NCBI GenBank assembly: GCA_027924585.1
Contig: BSBM01000361.1
Span: forward strand, 68,112,001-68,176,000
From: Larix kaempferi
Taxonomy: Eukaryota; Streptophyta; Pinopsida; Pinales; Pinaceae
DNA length: 64,000 bases
Direction of reading: 5' to 3'
In this document: positions 31,270 to 42,566 of the stretch, in pieces
How positions within the stretch are numbered: position 1 is the stretch's first letter
How the letters are laid out: each line of letters starts with the position of its first letter
Notes under the pieces: model-generated
What the model was told of the DNA's origin: nothing
Databases searched by the model: none
Seen by the model: the letters and a program-made list of their open reading frames with translations, nothing else
Position numbers and translations under genes: made by a program

Positions 31270-32392
31270 CCCTCCTAGGGGAGAGGCCCTCTGATAAACT
31301 GGTTGTGACCGTGCCAAAAAATACTAGGGGATTTTGGTTCCTAATGGACAACAACTATGTCTCAAGTGTAAGCGACCGAGGGGTGTTATTTGGATGCCTA
31401 TCCCCCTGACCCTACCTAACTACAATATTCTTATGTGTTCCCCAAGTGGGGTTAGAATGTTGGTTGTGTTAAGTAGTATTTTAGGGCTCACTTGAATTAG
31501 GTGACAGAGTGTGTGCATGTGAGATAATGAACCCAAGTAAAAGTGCCATGGGGTGGGCAACTTTCTAACTAATAATAACAATGCAGAGATTAAACTTTGA
31601 AATGCAAAATTTTCTCTTTTTCAATTGACATGCTTAAACTTGAAAAAAATCTGTAAATGGAACAGAAAGAAAACTGCAGAAAAAAGGTTGTAGGAAGTGT
31701 GGCTGCAAATAGGATAGGTGGGTGTGCAGGTGCAGAAAATATTGCAGCAAAGTGCTGGGTTCAAATAGGGAAAAAGTGCAGAAAACAGATCACGGGTCTG
31801 CGGCGAAACTGTGCGGTCGGATCGCGGGAAACAGACTGACAGTCGCGGGTGGATCGTAGGGAAATGGCTGAAGGCCGTGGGCGGATCGCAGAAAAATGGC
31901 TGAAGGCCGCGGGCGGACCGCAAGAAAATGGCTGAAGGCCGCGGGCGAACCGCAGGAAATGGCTAAAGGTTGCGAGCGGACCGCAAGAAAATGGCTAATG
32001 GTCGTGGGTGGATCACAGGAAAATGGCTAAAAGCCATGGGTGGACACAGTGAACAGGTTAATAGCCACGGTCGGATCGCAGGAAACAGGCTGAGAGCCGC
32101 AGTCAGATCGCAGGAAACAGGCTGAGAGCCGCGGTCAGATTGTAGGAAACAGACTGAAAGCCGCAGGGAGATTGTAGGAAACAGTCTGAGAGACGCGGTT
32201 AGATTGCAGGTAACAGTCTGGAAGCCATGGTCGAATCACAACTGTGGAAAAAAAGACACGATTTACAGCAGCAAACCCAACTGCCGAAAGGGACAGCCGA
32301 AAGGGGAAAACAGAAAAATATTTGCAGAAAACAAAACTTTTTTAAAAACTATAACCAGAAATTCAAAGGAACACTAGGGGAGTCACCAAAAC
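31270..32392 (-). other. Leader of element A, part 2
   Basis: The segment continues A's leader after B's insertion and aligns with B from about 29316. It ends with A's primer binding site next to the LTR (TGGTGACTCC on the minus strand, about 32379-32388). No gene is seen. Confidence 0.8.
31795..32240. repeat. CG-rich repeat cluster in A's leader
   Basis: About ten degenerate units of roughly 35-38 bp read 'aatggctgaaggccgcgggcggaccgcag' (in part) and later 'gaaacaggctgagagccgc'. Words GGATCGCG and GTCGCGG are shared with A's intron 1 cluster near 5160-5340. The position matches B's leader cluster. Confidence 0.75.
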
Positions 32393-33133
32393 TGTAGCTA
32401 GGGTTCTCACTCTAGCTTGTGCAAATGAGCACCTACTAAGAAGAAGGGACTCCTTAGTAGCAGTTCAGTAAAAATAGTAAAAGCAAGACAGTAAATGAAA
32501 ACAGTAAATTTAAACTAGCATGTGCATGAGACAAATAAAGATATTAAAAAAAGTTTTTGTATTGATTATACCTCCAATCTGAGGTTGGTGAAGCTCTTGC
32601 AGTAGTCCAGGAGGGCTGCTTCCAAGCTCCAGTGTTGTTCCTTCTCCTTCTCCAAAGTGTTTGGATATGGGCCAAAGGGGCACTCAAATGTGAAATTATC
32701 TCAAAGGGGTGAGCTAGGGTTTCAGGAGTGATTTTGGCAGCATAAGGATGGGGAAGATTGTGGATGTGAAATGGGGAGCCTCCATCACCTATTTATAGAT
32801 TTTTAGTGGTGGAGTGCTGACCCATGGTTTTGGGCACCATATGGTTTAGGTTAGTTGTATAGGGTTTTTGCTTCATTTTTTCCCTCTTTTTCCTCTTTTT
32901 TTATATTTTTTATTCCCTTTTTAGAGGGTTTTTGCTATTTTGGAGGAAATTCGAATTATTTTGGGGGAAAAGGGGGTTTTGGGCCTTTTGGAGGCTTTTT
33001 TAATGGTTTTTTGGCATTTTGGAGGCTTTTTAATGGTTTTTTAAGTTTTTGTAGGCAAATATCGTAGGAGATATGGATAAATGAGTCATGTAATGAGGGA
33101 GATGAGGTAGTGAGCACTTTTTGGGTGTTAGTA
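32393..33133 (-). repeat. 5' LTR of element A
   Basis: About 741 bp, starting TGTAGCTAGGG. It shares with B's LTR the end '(g)tgagcactttttgggtgtta' and patches such as 'cagcataaggatg' and 'cctttttata/cctatttata'. The other LTR of A is outside the window. The right border is set where copia integrase coding resumes. Confidence 0.75.
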
Positions 33134-33598
33134 CTTTTTCTTGTCTCATTCTCAACCAAAGCTTTCCACTTCTTAAAAGTAGCAAACACATCAGATTTCT
33201 GTCTAATGCAATAAACCCAAGTTTTCCTAGTTGCATCATCAATAAATGTAACATAATAATGAGAGCCACCAAGATATTGTACCTGAGCCGGTCCCCATAC
33301 ATCTGTATGCACAAGCTCTAACTTTTCATTGTTCTTTTCTTTCACAACCCTGAGAAATCTGACTCTCTTATGTTTTCCATAAACACAGTTCTCACAGAAT
33401 TCCAAACTTACCTGCTTCAAATCTGACAGCAACTTCCTTGATTGGAGAATCTGCATTCCCTTCTCACTCATGTGGCCAAGCCTATGATGCCACAATGTTG
33501 TATGTGTGCCTGTGGAAGCTAAGGAGATAGAATGGTCAATATTATGAGGACATAAATACAATGTACCTACTCTGTCTCATTTTGCTATCACCATTGAT
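33134..33598 (-). pseudogene. Integrase fragment of copia element D
   Basis: Copia integrase hallmarks: the zinc end WHHRLGHMSEKGM...CENCVYGKHKRVRF and the core start LELVHTDVWGPA...YYVTFIDDATRKTWVY, then KKWKALVENET. The first core Asp is present; the rest of the core was separated by insertion of A. No stops occur in this stretch, so D may have been fairly intact when hit. Confidence 0.9.
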
Positions 33599-33689
33599 CC
33601 TTTAGTGATCTTCCACCACGTTTCTCCAAACGTAGATAGACAACGCCATCTCCCAACTGGCCTGTTGATATCAGATTTGTTTTCATAGC

Positions 33690-34740
33690 AGGAATATGCC
33701 TTACATCATTCAGCAGCAAATCAGTTCAATTCTTAAATTTTATCCATACCTTACCCATTCCAACAATTTTACATGGCTCATCATCACGCAATAAAACATG
33801 TCCAAAATTGCCTGGAACATAATCATGAAAATATTTCCTTTGGGGTGTAGCATGACATGAAGCCCCTGAATCTACTACCCAATAATCACCAGTATTATCT
33901 AATGCAAGAATCAAAGCATCTTGTAACACATCACCTGCTACATTTGATTCCTGGGTAGTTTCCTTCTGTCCATCTCCTTTCTGCTTTAGAGATCTGCAGT
34001 ATTTCTTCAGATGTCCTTTCTTTCCACAGTTCTAGCACTCTATTTTTTCCAGTCTGGACTTGGATCTTCCCGTTTTAGACTTGCCACAATTACCTTGGAT
34101 CTTTCCTCTCTCCTTTTGTCTTCCCCTTCTCTCCATGGTCAATGCATTACCTGATGTTTCACCTATGCTTTTTCTTCGCATTTCTTCGGTAAGAATAACA
34201 CCAATAACATCATCAAATTTCAAGGTGTTTGAACCAGAGACAGAGTTACTTATAGCCATGACCAAGCTATTTCAGCTTTCTGGCAATGAACACAAGATTA
34301 GAATATCCCTAAACTCATCATCGAAGTTCACACTTACAGAACTTAGTTGATTTGTAACCATATTAAAATCATTTAAATGATCAGTGACAGATCCACCTTC
34401 AGACATCTTCATATTAAATAAACGCTTCATTAGAAATACCTTGTTGGAGGACGAGGGTTTTTCATACAGCTTACCCAGTGCACTCATCAAACCCTCCATT
34501 GTCGTTTCTTTTGAGATATTGAAAGCCATCGACGAATCTAGGGACAACCGTATTGTCCCCAGTTCCTTTCTGTCAAGAACCTCCCATTCTTCATCCTTCA
34601 CAGCCGCCGACTACTTTGCTCTTCCTCCCAATAGCAGGAATAGATCCTTCTAGTACATATAGTCCCCCATTTGCATCTTCCATAACTGGTAGTTTTGGCC
34701 GTTAAACTTCTCGACCTTAAACTTTCCTTCTTCTGCCATT
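33690..34740 (-). pseudogene. Gag-protease of copia element D
   Basis: It starts at ATG 34740 (MAEEGKFKVEKFNGQNYQLWK), the usual copia Gag (UBN2-type) start. Further blocks are LDSSMAFNISKETT, LYEKPSSSNKVFLMKRLF and VTDHLNDFN. Then comes a knuckle C.NCGKKGHLKKYC near 34010-34035 whose Trp codon is TAG. The protease active site DYWVVDSGASCHATP is near 33850-33890. Several in-frame stops exist (near 34650, 34620, 34033 and 33730). Confidence 0.85.
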
Positions 34741-34814
34741 GCTCCCACTCGAACCAGAAACCCTAGTTTCCTGCGGGTTTAACTTCCAAATAAACCTTTG
34801 GCTATAATGCCAAT

Positions 34815-35317
34815 TGTTAGAAATACAAGATCGCAGAGCAATAACAGTAAACAGAAATGTAAATATAATCACACATACACATTACAAGAGAGACACAGAT
34901 ATATCGTGGTTCACCCCAAGATGGGCTACGTCCACACTGAAATTTCCAGTCCTTATTATTATTTTGTCCAGCAAAGTGAAGGGATACAACCTGCAGCACA
35001 GCCGCTGCACTTTCTCTTCACTATCTCACAGTCTCTCTTCTGATCTCAGATATATTTACAATGCATAAAACCTAATACATCAACCCTAGCCATATTACAA
35101 TGTCTTTCTTTTATAAGGGAAATACAGTGGGAAAATACCACGGGTTACCCAAAACCATGGGCCCGTAAAATGTTGGCGAAAACAGCCCCAAAAATTTTCT
35201 CGGGGGCTACGCCCTCGGACCCCCTAGGGATTGTGCCAGGATCATAAACAAACTTGGGGTTCAAACACGGTTGAATCATCATCTATGAGACTGGAAGATC
35301 AGGCTCCATAACCAACA
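34815..35317 (-). repeat. Putative 5' LTR of copia element D
   Basis: On the minus strand it would run TGTTGGTTATGG...TTTCTAACA, 503 bp, with TG/CA ends. A degenerate primer binding site (TGGCATTATAGCC, like TGGTATCAGAGC) follows. The outer border is chosen from the TGTTGG terminus; no second copy is available to confirm it. Confidence 0.6.
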
Positions 35318-36473
35318 CCTTCGACATGTCGATTCTCGACCTTTCGCTCCTTCTGTTGACCGCATATTGACATCTTTTGCTCGACTACTTGGATTTGACA
35401 TCCAATCTTCCTTCGCACTAGTGGTCATCAAAAATCCCCCTGGTCGACTTCTCCCGTCGATCAACTTCGACTATTTCTCCTAGGCCTCGATGCTCCTGCA
35501 TTACTCATGCCCAAAAATGGAATAAGGGCGGCTCATGGCCTATACACAAATAACCATCTCCTGGGAAATATTCCACATCATGGCTAATGTACATACTGGG
35601 TGTCTCAATCACCCTGGTGACCATCGTCACCCTAATGCTCATCTCCAAAATTGATCTTCCTCCTCTTTGAGCTAGAAGAAGATTGCCCCCCCCCCCCGCA
35701 CGTTTGGGTGTGGTTTGAAAGGGAAACAACAACATGTCAATTTTCCCACAATTCTACAAATTAGTACACTTAAAAAATACAATTAGAATTCAAATCTTGA
35801 GTACTCACCTGAGGCAAGACAACATCTCGCGATGGGGGTGTTTGTCTCCTCGATCCCAATCTCTCAGCAATGCCTCCCTGCAACAATTAGAAAAATAATT
35901 AATACATAATACCAACATGTATTATTTTATGAAATTCATCCATGATTTATAAGGCTTTAAAGAAATTATAAATCTCACCATGAATATCGGAGGCGATGTA
36001 GGCGATTGCCCTTCCAGGATAGGAAGTGGAGCACTGGGCTGCACAACTTGCTCTGAGGAAATGGTGGTGGAGGGGTCTTATGTCGGTAGTGGGGTGAGGG
36101 ATGATGTAGGTAGGGGGGAGGGGGTTGATGTAGGTAGCAGGGGTAGGGGATGATGTAGGTAGTGGGATGGAGGATGGGAGATGATGTTGGAGGGGGGACT
36201 GGGGATGATGTAGATAAATGGGTGTGAGTAGATGTATGGGAAATTGATGGAGCCCATGTGGATGGGACATATGGATCCAAATGTTGGACAGGAGGGGTAA
36301 AGACATGAGTGGATGGGTGTGTGTGGAGATATACCCTAAGTGGTTGTATAATGGGTGGGAGTGACCTATAATGGGATACACGAATGCCGATCATAGGAGC
36401 AAATTGCCCAATCGCCTGACTCGACAGGAAATGTGGAAAAACAAAAATATGTGGAATATACGTAGGAATGTGT
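35318..36473 (-). pseudogene. Unrecognised degenerate gene-like region F, distal part
   Basis: On the minus strand there are short exon-like blocks with splice-like borders: one ending at 'atattcatg|gtgag' (about 35978), and one at 35880-35810 flanked by 'ttgcag|GGAGGC' and 'CTCAG|GTGAGT'. A third block at 35735-35505 can be read in two frames (one gives SSSSSKRRKINFGDE). 35975-36394 is very proline/histidine/threonine-rich. I recognise no family. It is separated from 42567-44090 by element E and appears to be the C-terminal, low-complexity part of the same unit. Confidence 0.35.
36469..36473. repeat. Target site duplication TGTGT of element E, left copy
   Basis: TGTGT precedes the left LTR and follows the right LTR at 42562-42566. 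Confidence 0.88.
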
Positions 36474-36848
36474 TGTTAGGAACCCATGTCTTTACTTTGT
36501 TAGTATATTGTTGTTGGACGCATATGCTTTGTAAGTCGTCCCGTAGTATTTGTTGATCAATAGTTTATGTTATTGTTGTTGGCGCATATGCTTTGTAAGT
36601 CGCCCGTAGTATTGTTGATCCATAGTTTGTAGTGGCCCATGGTTTTGACCCATAGTATTGGCACCTAGACTTAGTATATAAGTGTGTGCCGAGACCTATG
36701 AAGGCACCGTGAAGTTATTTGTATTGAGCTTGCTCATAGGAGGTTGCCCCCTCGAAGTGGCCTGTGATCAATATAAAAGTGATTCTGAGTTCTATCATTT
36801 CTGCTATTTCGCATATTCTTATTAATTAATTGTTGTAGTTGCATCACA
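36474..36848 (+). repeat. 5' LTR of element E
   Basis: 375 bp, TGTTAGG...CATCACA. It contains 'tagtatataag' near 36673, a possible TATA box. Confidence 0.92.
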
Positions 36849-36850
36849 TC

Positions 36851-36862
36851 TGGTATCAGAGC
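36851..36862 (+). promoter_or_regulatory. Primer binding site of element E (tRNA-iMet type)
   Basis: TGGTATCAGAGC lies two bases after the LTR. Confidence 0.9.
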
Positions 36863-37835
36863 ACTTTCTTGGACTTGCTGGGTGAAATTTCTGCCAAAAT
36901 TTTTTTTCGCATCTATTGCAGGTTTGGATTTGGGAATAATCCCTATCCGCTTAACTATGGGAAGTACTTGGGCATAATCCCTACAACTCATTGTGAGGAG
37001 TTCCAAAGGAACCCCGAAGTAGCTGGCCCATTGAGAGGACCTGCCAGCGAAAAGGGCAACGACCCTTACCTGATTGACTAGTTTCCACCCGTGAGGTAAA
37101 CCAAGAGCTGTTGTTTGTGGCAAAGTGGTTATCAGTTTTACCTGAGCCGTGGATTGAGGGGTACTGCCCCAATACGCAAGCCGTCAGACAGCATTGGTGG
37201 CCGAGTGAAACCCCTGAACTGTTAGGAAGCCGCACATACCTGGGGTCCATATCTATTTTCAGTTGAACTGTTGTCGATCATCGTTGCGCCGTTTTCGATC
37301 CAGTCATTCGTCGTTCCAGCTCCAGCCGTTTTCAATCCATTCGGCGTCGTTTCAGATCCCTTCCGAGCCGTAGCCGCTCCAGTCTGGAAAAAAAAATAAA
37401 TAGTTTTTTCTCCATATCTCCCTTGTTTTCACTTTGTTTTCCTTGAAATTTTCGGGGAACCGTTGCCATCCCATTCTGCATATTTCATTCCTGAGCACCC
37501 CATCCCGAATTCCCCTTCCTAAAGCTTGAAATCCCACATTTGTCTATTTTTAGGGTTTGCCATAACTTCCTCAAATTTCACCCAATCACCTTCAAATTTT
37601 ACCACAGAGTTCCTTTCTGAATTCTGCTTCTTTGTTCCCCTCTGCCAAATTTTCCCATTCTTTCACCCCGCTTCCGAAATCCTCATTTTTGCTTCCTTGT
37701 CTATTCGACAGTATCCAAAACCTAGTCAAACCCCAATTACCCTTCAGATTTTTTCCCAAGTCCATATTTCCCTTTACTGAAGTAGTTTCTATTTTTGTTT
37801 TCCTACTCAGTCAACCAAAAAAAAAACTCCTGGTT

Positions 37836-39530
37836 ATGGTTGTCACCCGTGCAGGAGCAAAAACCATGGAGGAAGCACTTGCAACCATCCAAGCCAAACT
37901 CCAGGATCTGGATGAAAAATTTCTCGGCCTCCATCTTGAGCATTCAGCTATGAACAACAAACGGCAGTCCGAGTCTTCATCAGACAATGGGTTCTCTTCT
38001 TCCAGCAATTTCCATGGTCCGAAGCTTGATTTTCCTCACTTCAATGGTACCGATCCAACTAGATGGATCTATCGTGCAGAACAGTATTTTAGTTTGCATA
38101 ATACTTTTGATGTCAACAAAGTTCTGCTGGCATCCTTTCATTTGGAATAGGAAGTTCTTCAATGGTACCGTTGGTACATCAAGGCGCATGCAGAGCCAAA
38201 ATGGACAGACTTTTTCCATCTCTTTTTGCAACGATTTGGTCCTAGTGCTTTTGATGACTTCACAGGAGCCCTCACTAAACTTCGCCAAATTGGCACTGTG
38301 AGAGGGTATTGAACCAAATTTGGGAAACTAGCCAACCACACCGCAGGATTATCTGATGACTTTTACCGGAGTTGCTTTATCAGTGGTCTAAAGGATGCCA
38401 TCCGCTCTGAGGTCAAAATGTTCTGTCCCAACACAATGATGGAAGCCCTAGGGTTGGCTAAGTTGGCAGAAGACAAGATTGCAGCCCAACAACGCTCCAA
38501 GCCCACTTTTGTTCCCTTCCGAAATATGGGTTCTCAACGACCACCTATAACGCACGCTCCTCGACCAAATCCTATCAAGCGTTTGTCTAAAAAAAAGATG
38601 CAAGCACGCAGAGAAAAGGGGCTTTTCTATAATTGTGATGAGAAATTCACTCGGGGACATAGATGTGTTCAGCAAAAGCTCTATCTCTTGGATGTGGATT
38701 CTCCGCCTGCCTATGAAATTGGTGATGAAGATGCAGAAACAATGGATGCTCCGGTCGACATTCAGGAACTTCCTATTGACCCTCCGTCGCAGGATGACCA
38801 ACCAGAGATATCCCTCCATGCTTTAGCTGGAATCACCACCCCCCAAACAATGCGGGTCAGTGGTAACTTCAAGAAGCTTCCTCTTACAATACTCATTGAT
38901 TCTGGTAGCACTCATAATTTCATTAACCCTCGGATCGCCAAACAAGATGATTGTTTTATCCATCCTTTCTCCAACTTTGAAGTCATGGTTGCCAATGGGG
39001 CCACCTTACCTTGCAAATGGAAGTGTCGAAATGTGCGTATCTCTATGGGAGATTATACCTTGCGCTCTGAAATGTTTTCCTTGACCTTAGGCAGATGTGA
39101 TGTGGTTTTGGGCGCTCAATGGCTATGCACACTTGGCCCTATCTTATGGGATTTTGCTGAACTTTGGATGCAGTTCTCACTCAATGGACAAAAACACACA
39201 CTGACAGGATTACAACCAGGTTCTCTTAGCATCATCAGTTCACATCGCATGGAAAAACTCCTCAATAAGAATTCACATGGTGTCATCGCTCTGCTCCATT
39301 CCATTCAGATGCAACCCTCAGCGGTCTCCACTACTCCTTTGGATCTAGAACAAATTATGGATTGATATACAGGTGTCTTTGTTGAACCAGTGGGATTGCC
39401 ACCTTCCAGGCCAGAATACCATCGTATTAAGCTCCTTCCTGGCAGCGTTCCTCCCAACATCAGGCCCTATTGCTACCCATTTCACAAAAAAACGGAGATT
39501 GAAATGCTCGTTCGGGACTTATTGAAGCAA
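37836..39530 (+). pseudogene. Gag-protease of element E
   Basis: It starts at ATG 37836 (MVVTRAGAKTMEEAL). The Gag core PKLDFPHFNGTDPTRWIYRAEQYF is followed by a TAG (38148), then VLQWYRWYIKAH, a second stop (about 38310), and FISGLKDAIRSEV. The knuckle is GLFYNCDEKFTRGHRC near 38620-38670; its spacing and residues are those of chromoviral C-X2-C-type knuckles in decayed form. Protease LTILIDSGSTHNFI is at about 38890. In-frame TGA at 39363 and a frameshift near 39530 end the frame. Confidence 0.85.
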
Positions 39531-42155
39531 AGGTATTATTCGCCCAAGCACTAGTTCCTTTTCTTCTCCAGTTATTCTTGTCCGCAAAAAAGATGGGTCA
39601 TGGCGCCTCTGCATTGACTTCCGAGCACTTAATCACCTCACCATCAAGGATAAGTTTCCAATTCCTGTTGTTGATGAGCTTCTTGATGAGCTTCATGGTG
39701 CTCACTTTTTCTCCAAGTTGGATCTTCGTTCTGGGTATCATTAAATTCGAGTTCATGAGGATGATATCCCTAAAATAGCTTTCCGCACACATGATGGCCA
39801 TTATGAGTTTTTGGTCATGCCCTTTGGCCTCACTAATGCTCCTTCCACATTCCAGGCCTTAATGAATAAAATATTTCGACCCTACTTGCAGAAATTCATT
39901 CTGGTATTCTTTAATGATATCCTCATCTATAGTAAAACATGGGATGAACATCTCCAGCATCTGGATCTTGTCATGCAACTTTTCTCTGACCATCATCTCC
40001 ATGTCAAGAAGTCTAAATGTGTTTTTGGACAGAAGGAAGTTGAGTATCTCGGGCACATTATCTCAGCACAAGGGGTTCACGTGGATCCTGCCAAAATCGA
40101 TGCCATGAACAATTGGCCGCATCCTCAGACACTCAAGAGCCTTCGTGGTTTTTTTGGGCTGACTGGCTACTACCACAAGTTTGTCAAGGATTATGGGAAG
40201 ATTGCAGCTCCATTAACTGCTCTATTGAAAAAGGATGCTTTTACCTGGACACATGCTGCTCAGTGTGCATTTGACAAACTAAAACAAGCTATGTGTACCA
40301 CACCTATTCTAGCTATGCCCGATTTTTCCAAGCCCTTCACTATTGAGAGTGATGCTTGCGGAAATGGACTTGGTGCAGTTCTCCTTCAAGATGAACAACC
40401 CATTCCGTTCACTAGCAAAGCCCTTTCAGGTAAGAATTTAGCTGCCTCTACCTATGAGAAGGAAATGATGGCTATTTTGCATGCAGTATAGAAGTGGTGC
40501 CCATACCTATTAGGGAATCATTTCTGCATCAAGACTGATCACCAGAGTCTGAAATATTTCTTGGAATAGCTTGTCTCCTCCCCATCACAACAGAAATGGG
40601 TTAGCAAGCTCATGGGTTATGACTATGAGATCACTTACAAGAAGGGTAAAGACAATATTGTGGCAGATGCTCTTTCTCGCACATTTGATGCCCAAGGTTC
40701 TCTTTCAGCTATTTCTATGCCTGTTCCAAATTGGTTGCAATCTGTTCAACAGGGTTATGTCAATGACTCTTCCTTATCTCAAATCATCCAACGTTTGACC
40801 AACAACCCTTCTACTGTACCACATTACTCTTGGGATGGTGCTTCTTTGAGATACAAGGGTCGTCTAGTGCTTCCCCAGAGCACAGATCTTCAACAGGCTG
40901 TCTTCTATGAACTCCATGCTTCTCCATCGGCAGGGCACTCTGGGTTCCTCAAAACATATGAACGGGCACAGCGTAACTTCTTTTGGCAGGGCATGAAAAG
41001 GACAATTCACCAGATGGTGGCCGAATGTGATACCTTCCAGCGCAATAAGGGTGAAACAACACTCCTCCTAGGATTGCTCGAACCCTTGCCCATGCCTACA
41101 TGGATTTGGACAGATATTTCTATGGATTTCATTGAAGGGCTCCCTAAATCTACGGGGAAGACAGTGATTCTCGTTGTGGTTGATCGCCTCTCCAAATATA
41201 GTCATTTTTGTGCTCTCATCCATCCCTATACAGCCTCCTCAGTCGCTCAAATTTTCCTGTACCAGATCTTTCATCTTCATGGCATCCCTTCTTCCATTGT
41301 CTCGGATCGTGATGCGACTTTCACCAGTCATTTTTGGACAGAACTATTTCGCCACACTGACACCAAACTAAATATGATTTCAGGGTATCACCCACAAACA
41401 GATGGTCAGACTGAAATTATCAATAAATGCTTGGAAACTTATCTTCGTTGCTTCACCTCTGAACAACAACATCAATGGGAAAAGTGGCTCCCTCTCGCTG
41501 AATAGTGGTACAATACCTCTTACCACACTACCTCTAAAATGACCCCATATGAAGCAGTCTATGGTCAGGCACCTCAAGTTCTTCTTCCATACACCCCCAC
41601 TAGTTCACCAGTTCAGGAAGTTGACACGGTCCTTCGAAACCGCGATCAGATTCTTCGCATTTTGCGAGACAATCTTCACATGGCAAGAAATCACATGAAG
41701 CAACAAGCTGATCAGCACCGTTCTGAGCGCACTTTTCAAGTTGGCGATATGGTTTTTCTTCGTCTCCAGCCGTACAAGCAGTCCTCCCTCAAACTCAAAG
41801 GGCGTCATAAGCTCGTTCCAAAGTTCTATGGGCCATATCGGATTCTTCAGAAGATTGGGTCTGTTGCTTATAAATTGGAACTTCCTCCTTATTCCCGCAT
41901 TCACCCAGTCTTTCATGTCTCTTGTCTGAAGAAAGTTCTTGGCACCAACATCAGTGGACAAACAATTTTACCCGAACTGGATAATGAAGGATCCATCCTT
42001 TTGGAGCCGGAGGCCATCCTCAATCGGTGCACTCGTCAGCTTCGCTCTCGCTCTATCACAGAGGTCTTAATTCAGTGGCATGGCATGCAACCAAGGGGAT
42101 GATACATGGGAACCACTCGTTCATATTCAACAACAATTTCTACATCTAAAGCTTT
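39531..42155 (+). pseudogene. RT, RNase H, integrase and chromodomain-like end of element E
   Basis: RT reads [34 protein letters not shown] (stop), [18 protein letters not shown] and FFNDILIYS where YxDD is expected: the first catalytic Asp is Asn. RNase H has [30 protein letters not shown] (stop), KTDHQSLKYFLE (stop) and NIVADALSR. Integrase has HSGFLKTYERAQRNFFW, ISMDFIEGLPKS, IVSDRDATFTSHFW and GQTEIINKCLE (DDE visible). The end reads LIQWHGMQP, then after a one-base shift DDTWEPLVHIQQQF, a chromodomain-type terminus. Stops at 40491, 40569 and 41505. Confidence 0.88.
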
Positions 42156-42187
42156 GAGGACAAAGATTGTTTTTAAGGGGGAGGGGA

Positions 42188-42561
42188 TGTTAGGAACCCA
42201 TGTCTTTACTTTGTTAGTATATTGTTGTTGGACACATATGCTTTGTAAGTCGTCCCGTAGTATTTGTTGATCAATAGTTTATGTTATTGTTGTTGGCGCA
42301 TATGCTTTGTAAGTCGCCCGTAGTATTGTTGATCCATAGTTTGTAGTGGCCCATGGTTTTGACCCATAGTATTGGCGCCTAGACTTAGTATATAAGTGTG
42401 TGCCAAGACCTATGAAGGCACCGTGAAGTTATTTGTATTGAGCTTGCTCATAGGAGGTTGCCCCCTCGAAGTGGCCTGTGATCAATATAAAGTGATTCTG
42501 AGTTCTGTCATTTCTGCTATTTCGCATATTCTTATTAATTAATTGTTGCAGGTGCATCACA
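42188..42561 (+). repeat. 3' LTR of element E
   Basis: 374 bp copy of 36474-36848 preceded by the polypurine tract AAGGGGGAGGGGA. Confidence 0.92.
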
Positions 42562-42566
42562 TGTGT

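Larger units (their letters stand above)
1..33133 (-). mobile_element. Element A: old Ty3/gypsy Tat-type LTR retrotransposon, left end outside window
   Basis: The gag-pol genes lie on the minus strand, so the 5' LTR is the right one (32393-33133) and the 3' LTR lies beyond the left window edge. Bases 1-80 match the 3' region of element B (16568-16648). Two later insertions split A: element C at 81-3243 and element B at 15184-31269. Removing either, with one copy of its duplicated target, restores sequence that aligns with the paralogous stretch of B. All A coding regions are broken by stops and frameshifts. A itself interrupts the copia element D at 33133/33134. Its right terminus reads ...GTTAGTA where B reads ...GTTAACA, probably by decay. 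The left target duplication cannot be checked. Confidence 0.88.
33134..35317 (-). mobile_element. Element D: Ty1/copia fragment interrupted by element A
   Basis: Minus-strand order is 5' LTR (34815-35317), leader, Gag, knuckle, protease, integrase. The integrase frame breaks off at 33134 exactly where A's LTR begins. The missing RT, RNase H and 3' LTR should lie left of A, outside the window. Confidence 0.85.
36474..42561 (+). mobile_element. Element E: Ty3/gypsy chromovirus, full length but defective
   Basis: LTRs of 375 bp (36474-36848) and 374 bp (42188-42561), TGTTAGGAACC...GCATCACA, are flanked by TGTGT. A tRNA-Met-type primer binding site, gag-pol in plus orientation, a C-terminal chromodomain-like segment and a polypurine tract (AAGGGGGAGGGGA, 42175-42187) complete the structure. 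It splits region F. The coding part has at least eight stops or frameshifts and a mutated RT active site. I count about seven differences between its LTRs. Confidence 0.93.

Noticed and set aside
35975-36394. 139-codon proline/histidine-rich frame as a gene
   Set aside because: Low-complexity composition allows open frames in more than one register. Kept only as part of degenerate region F.
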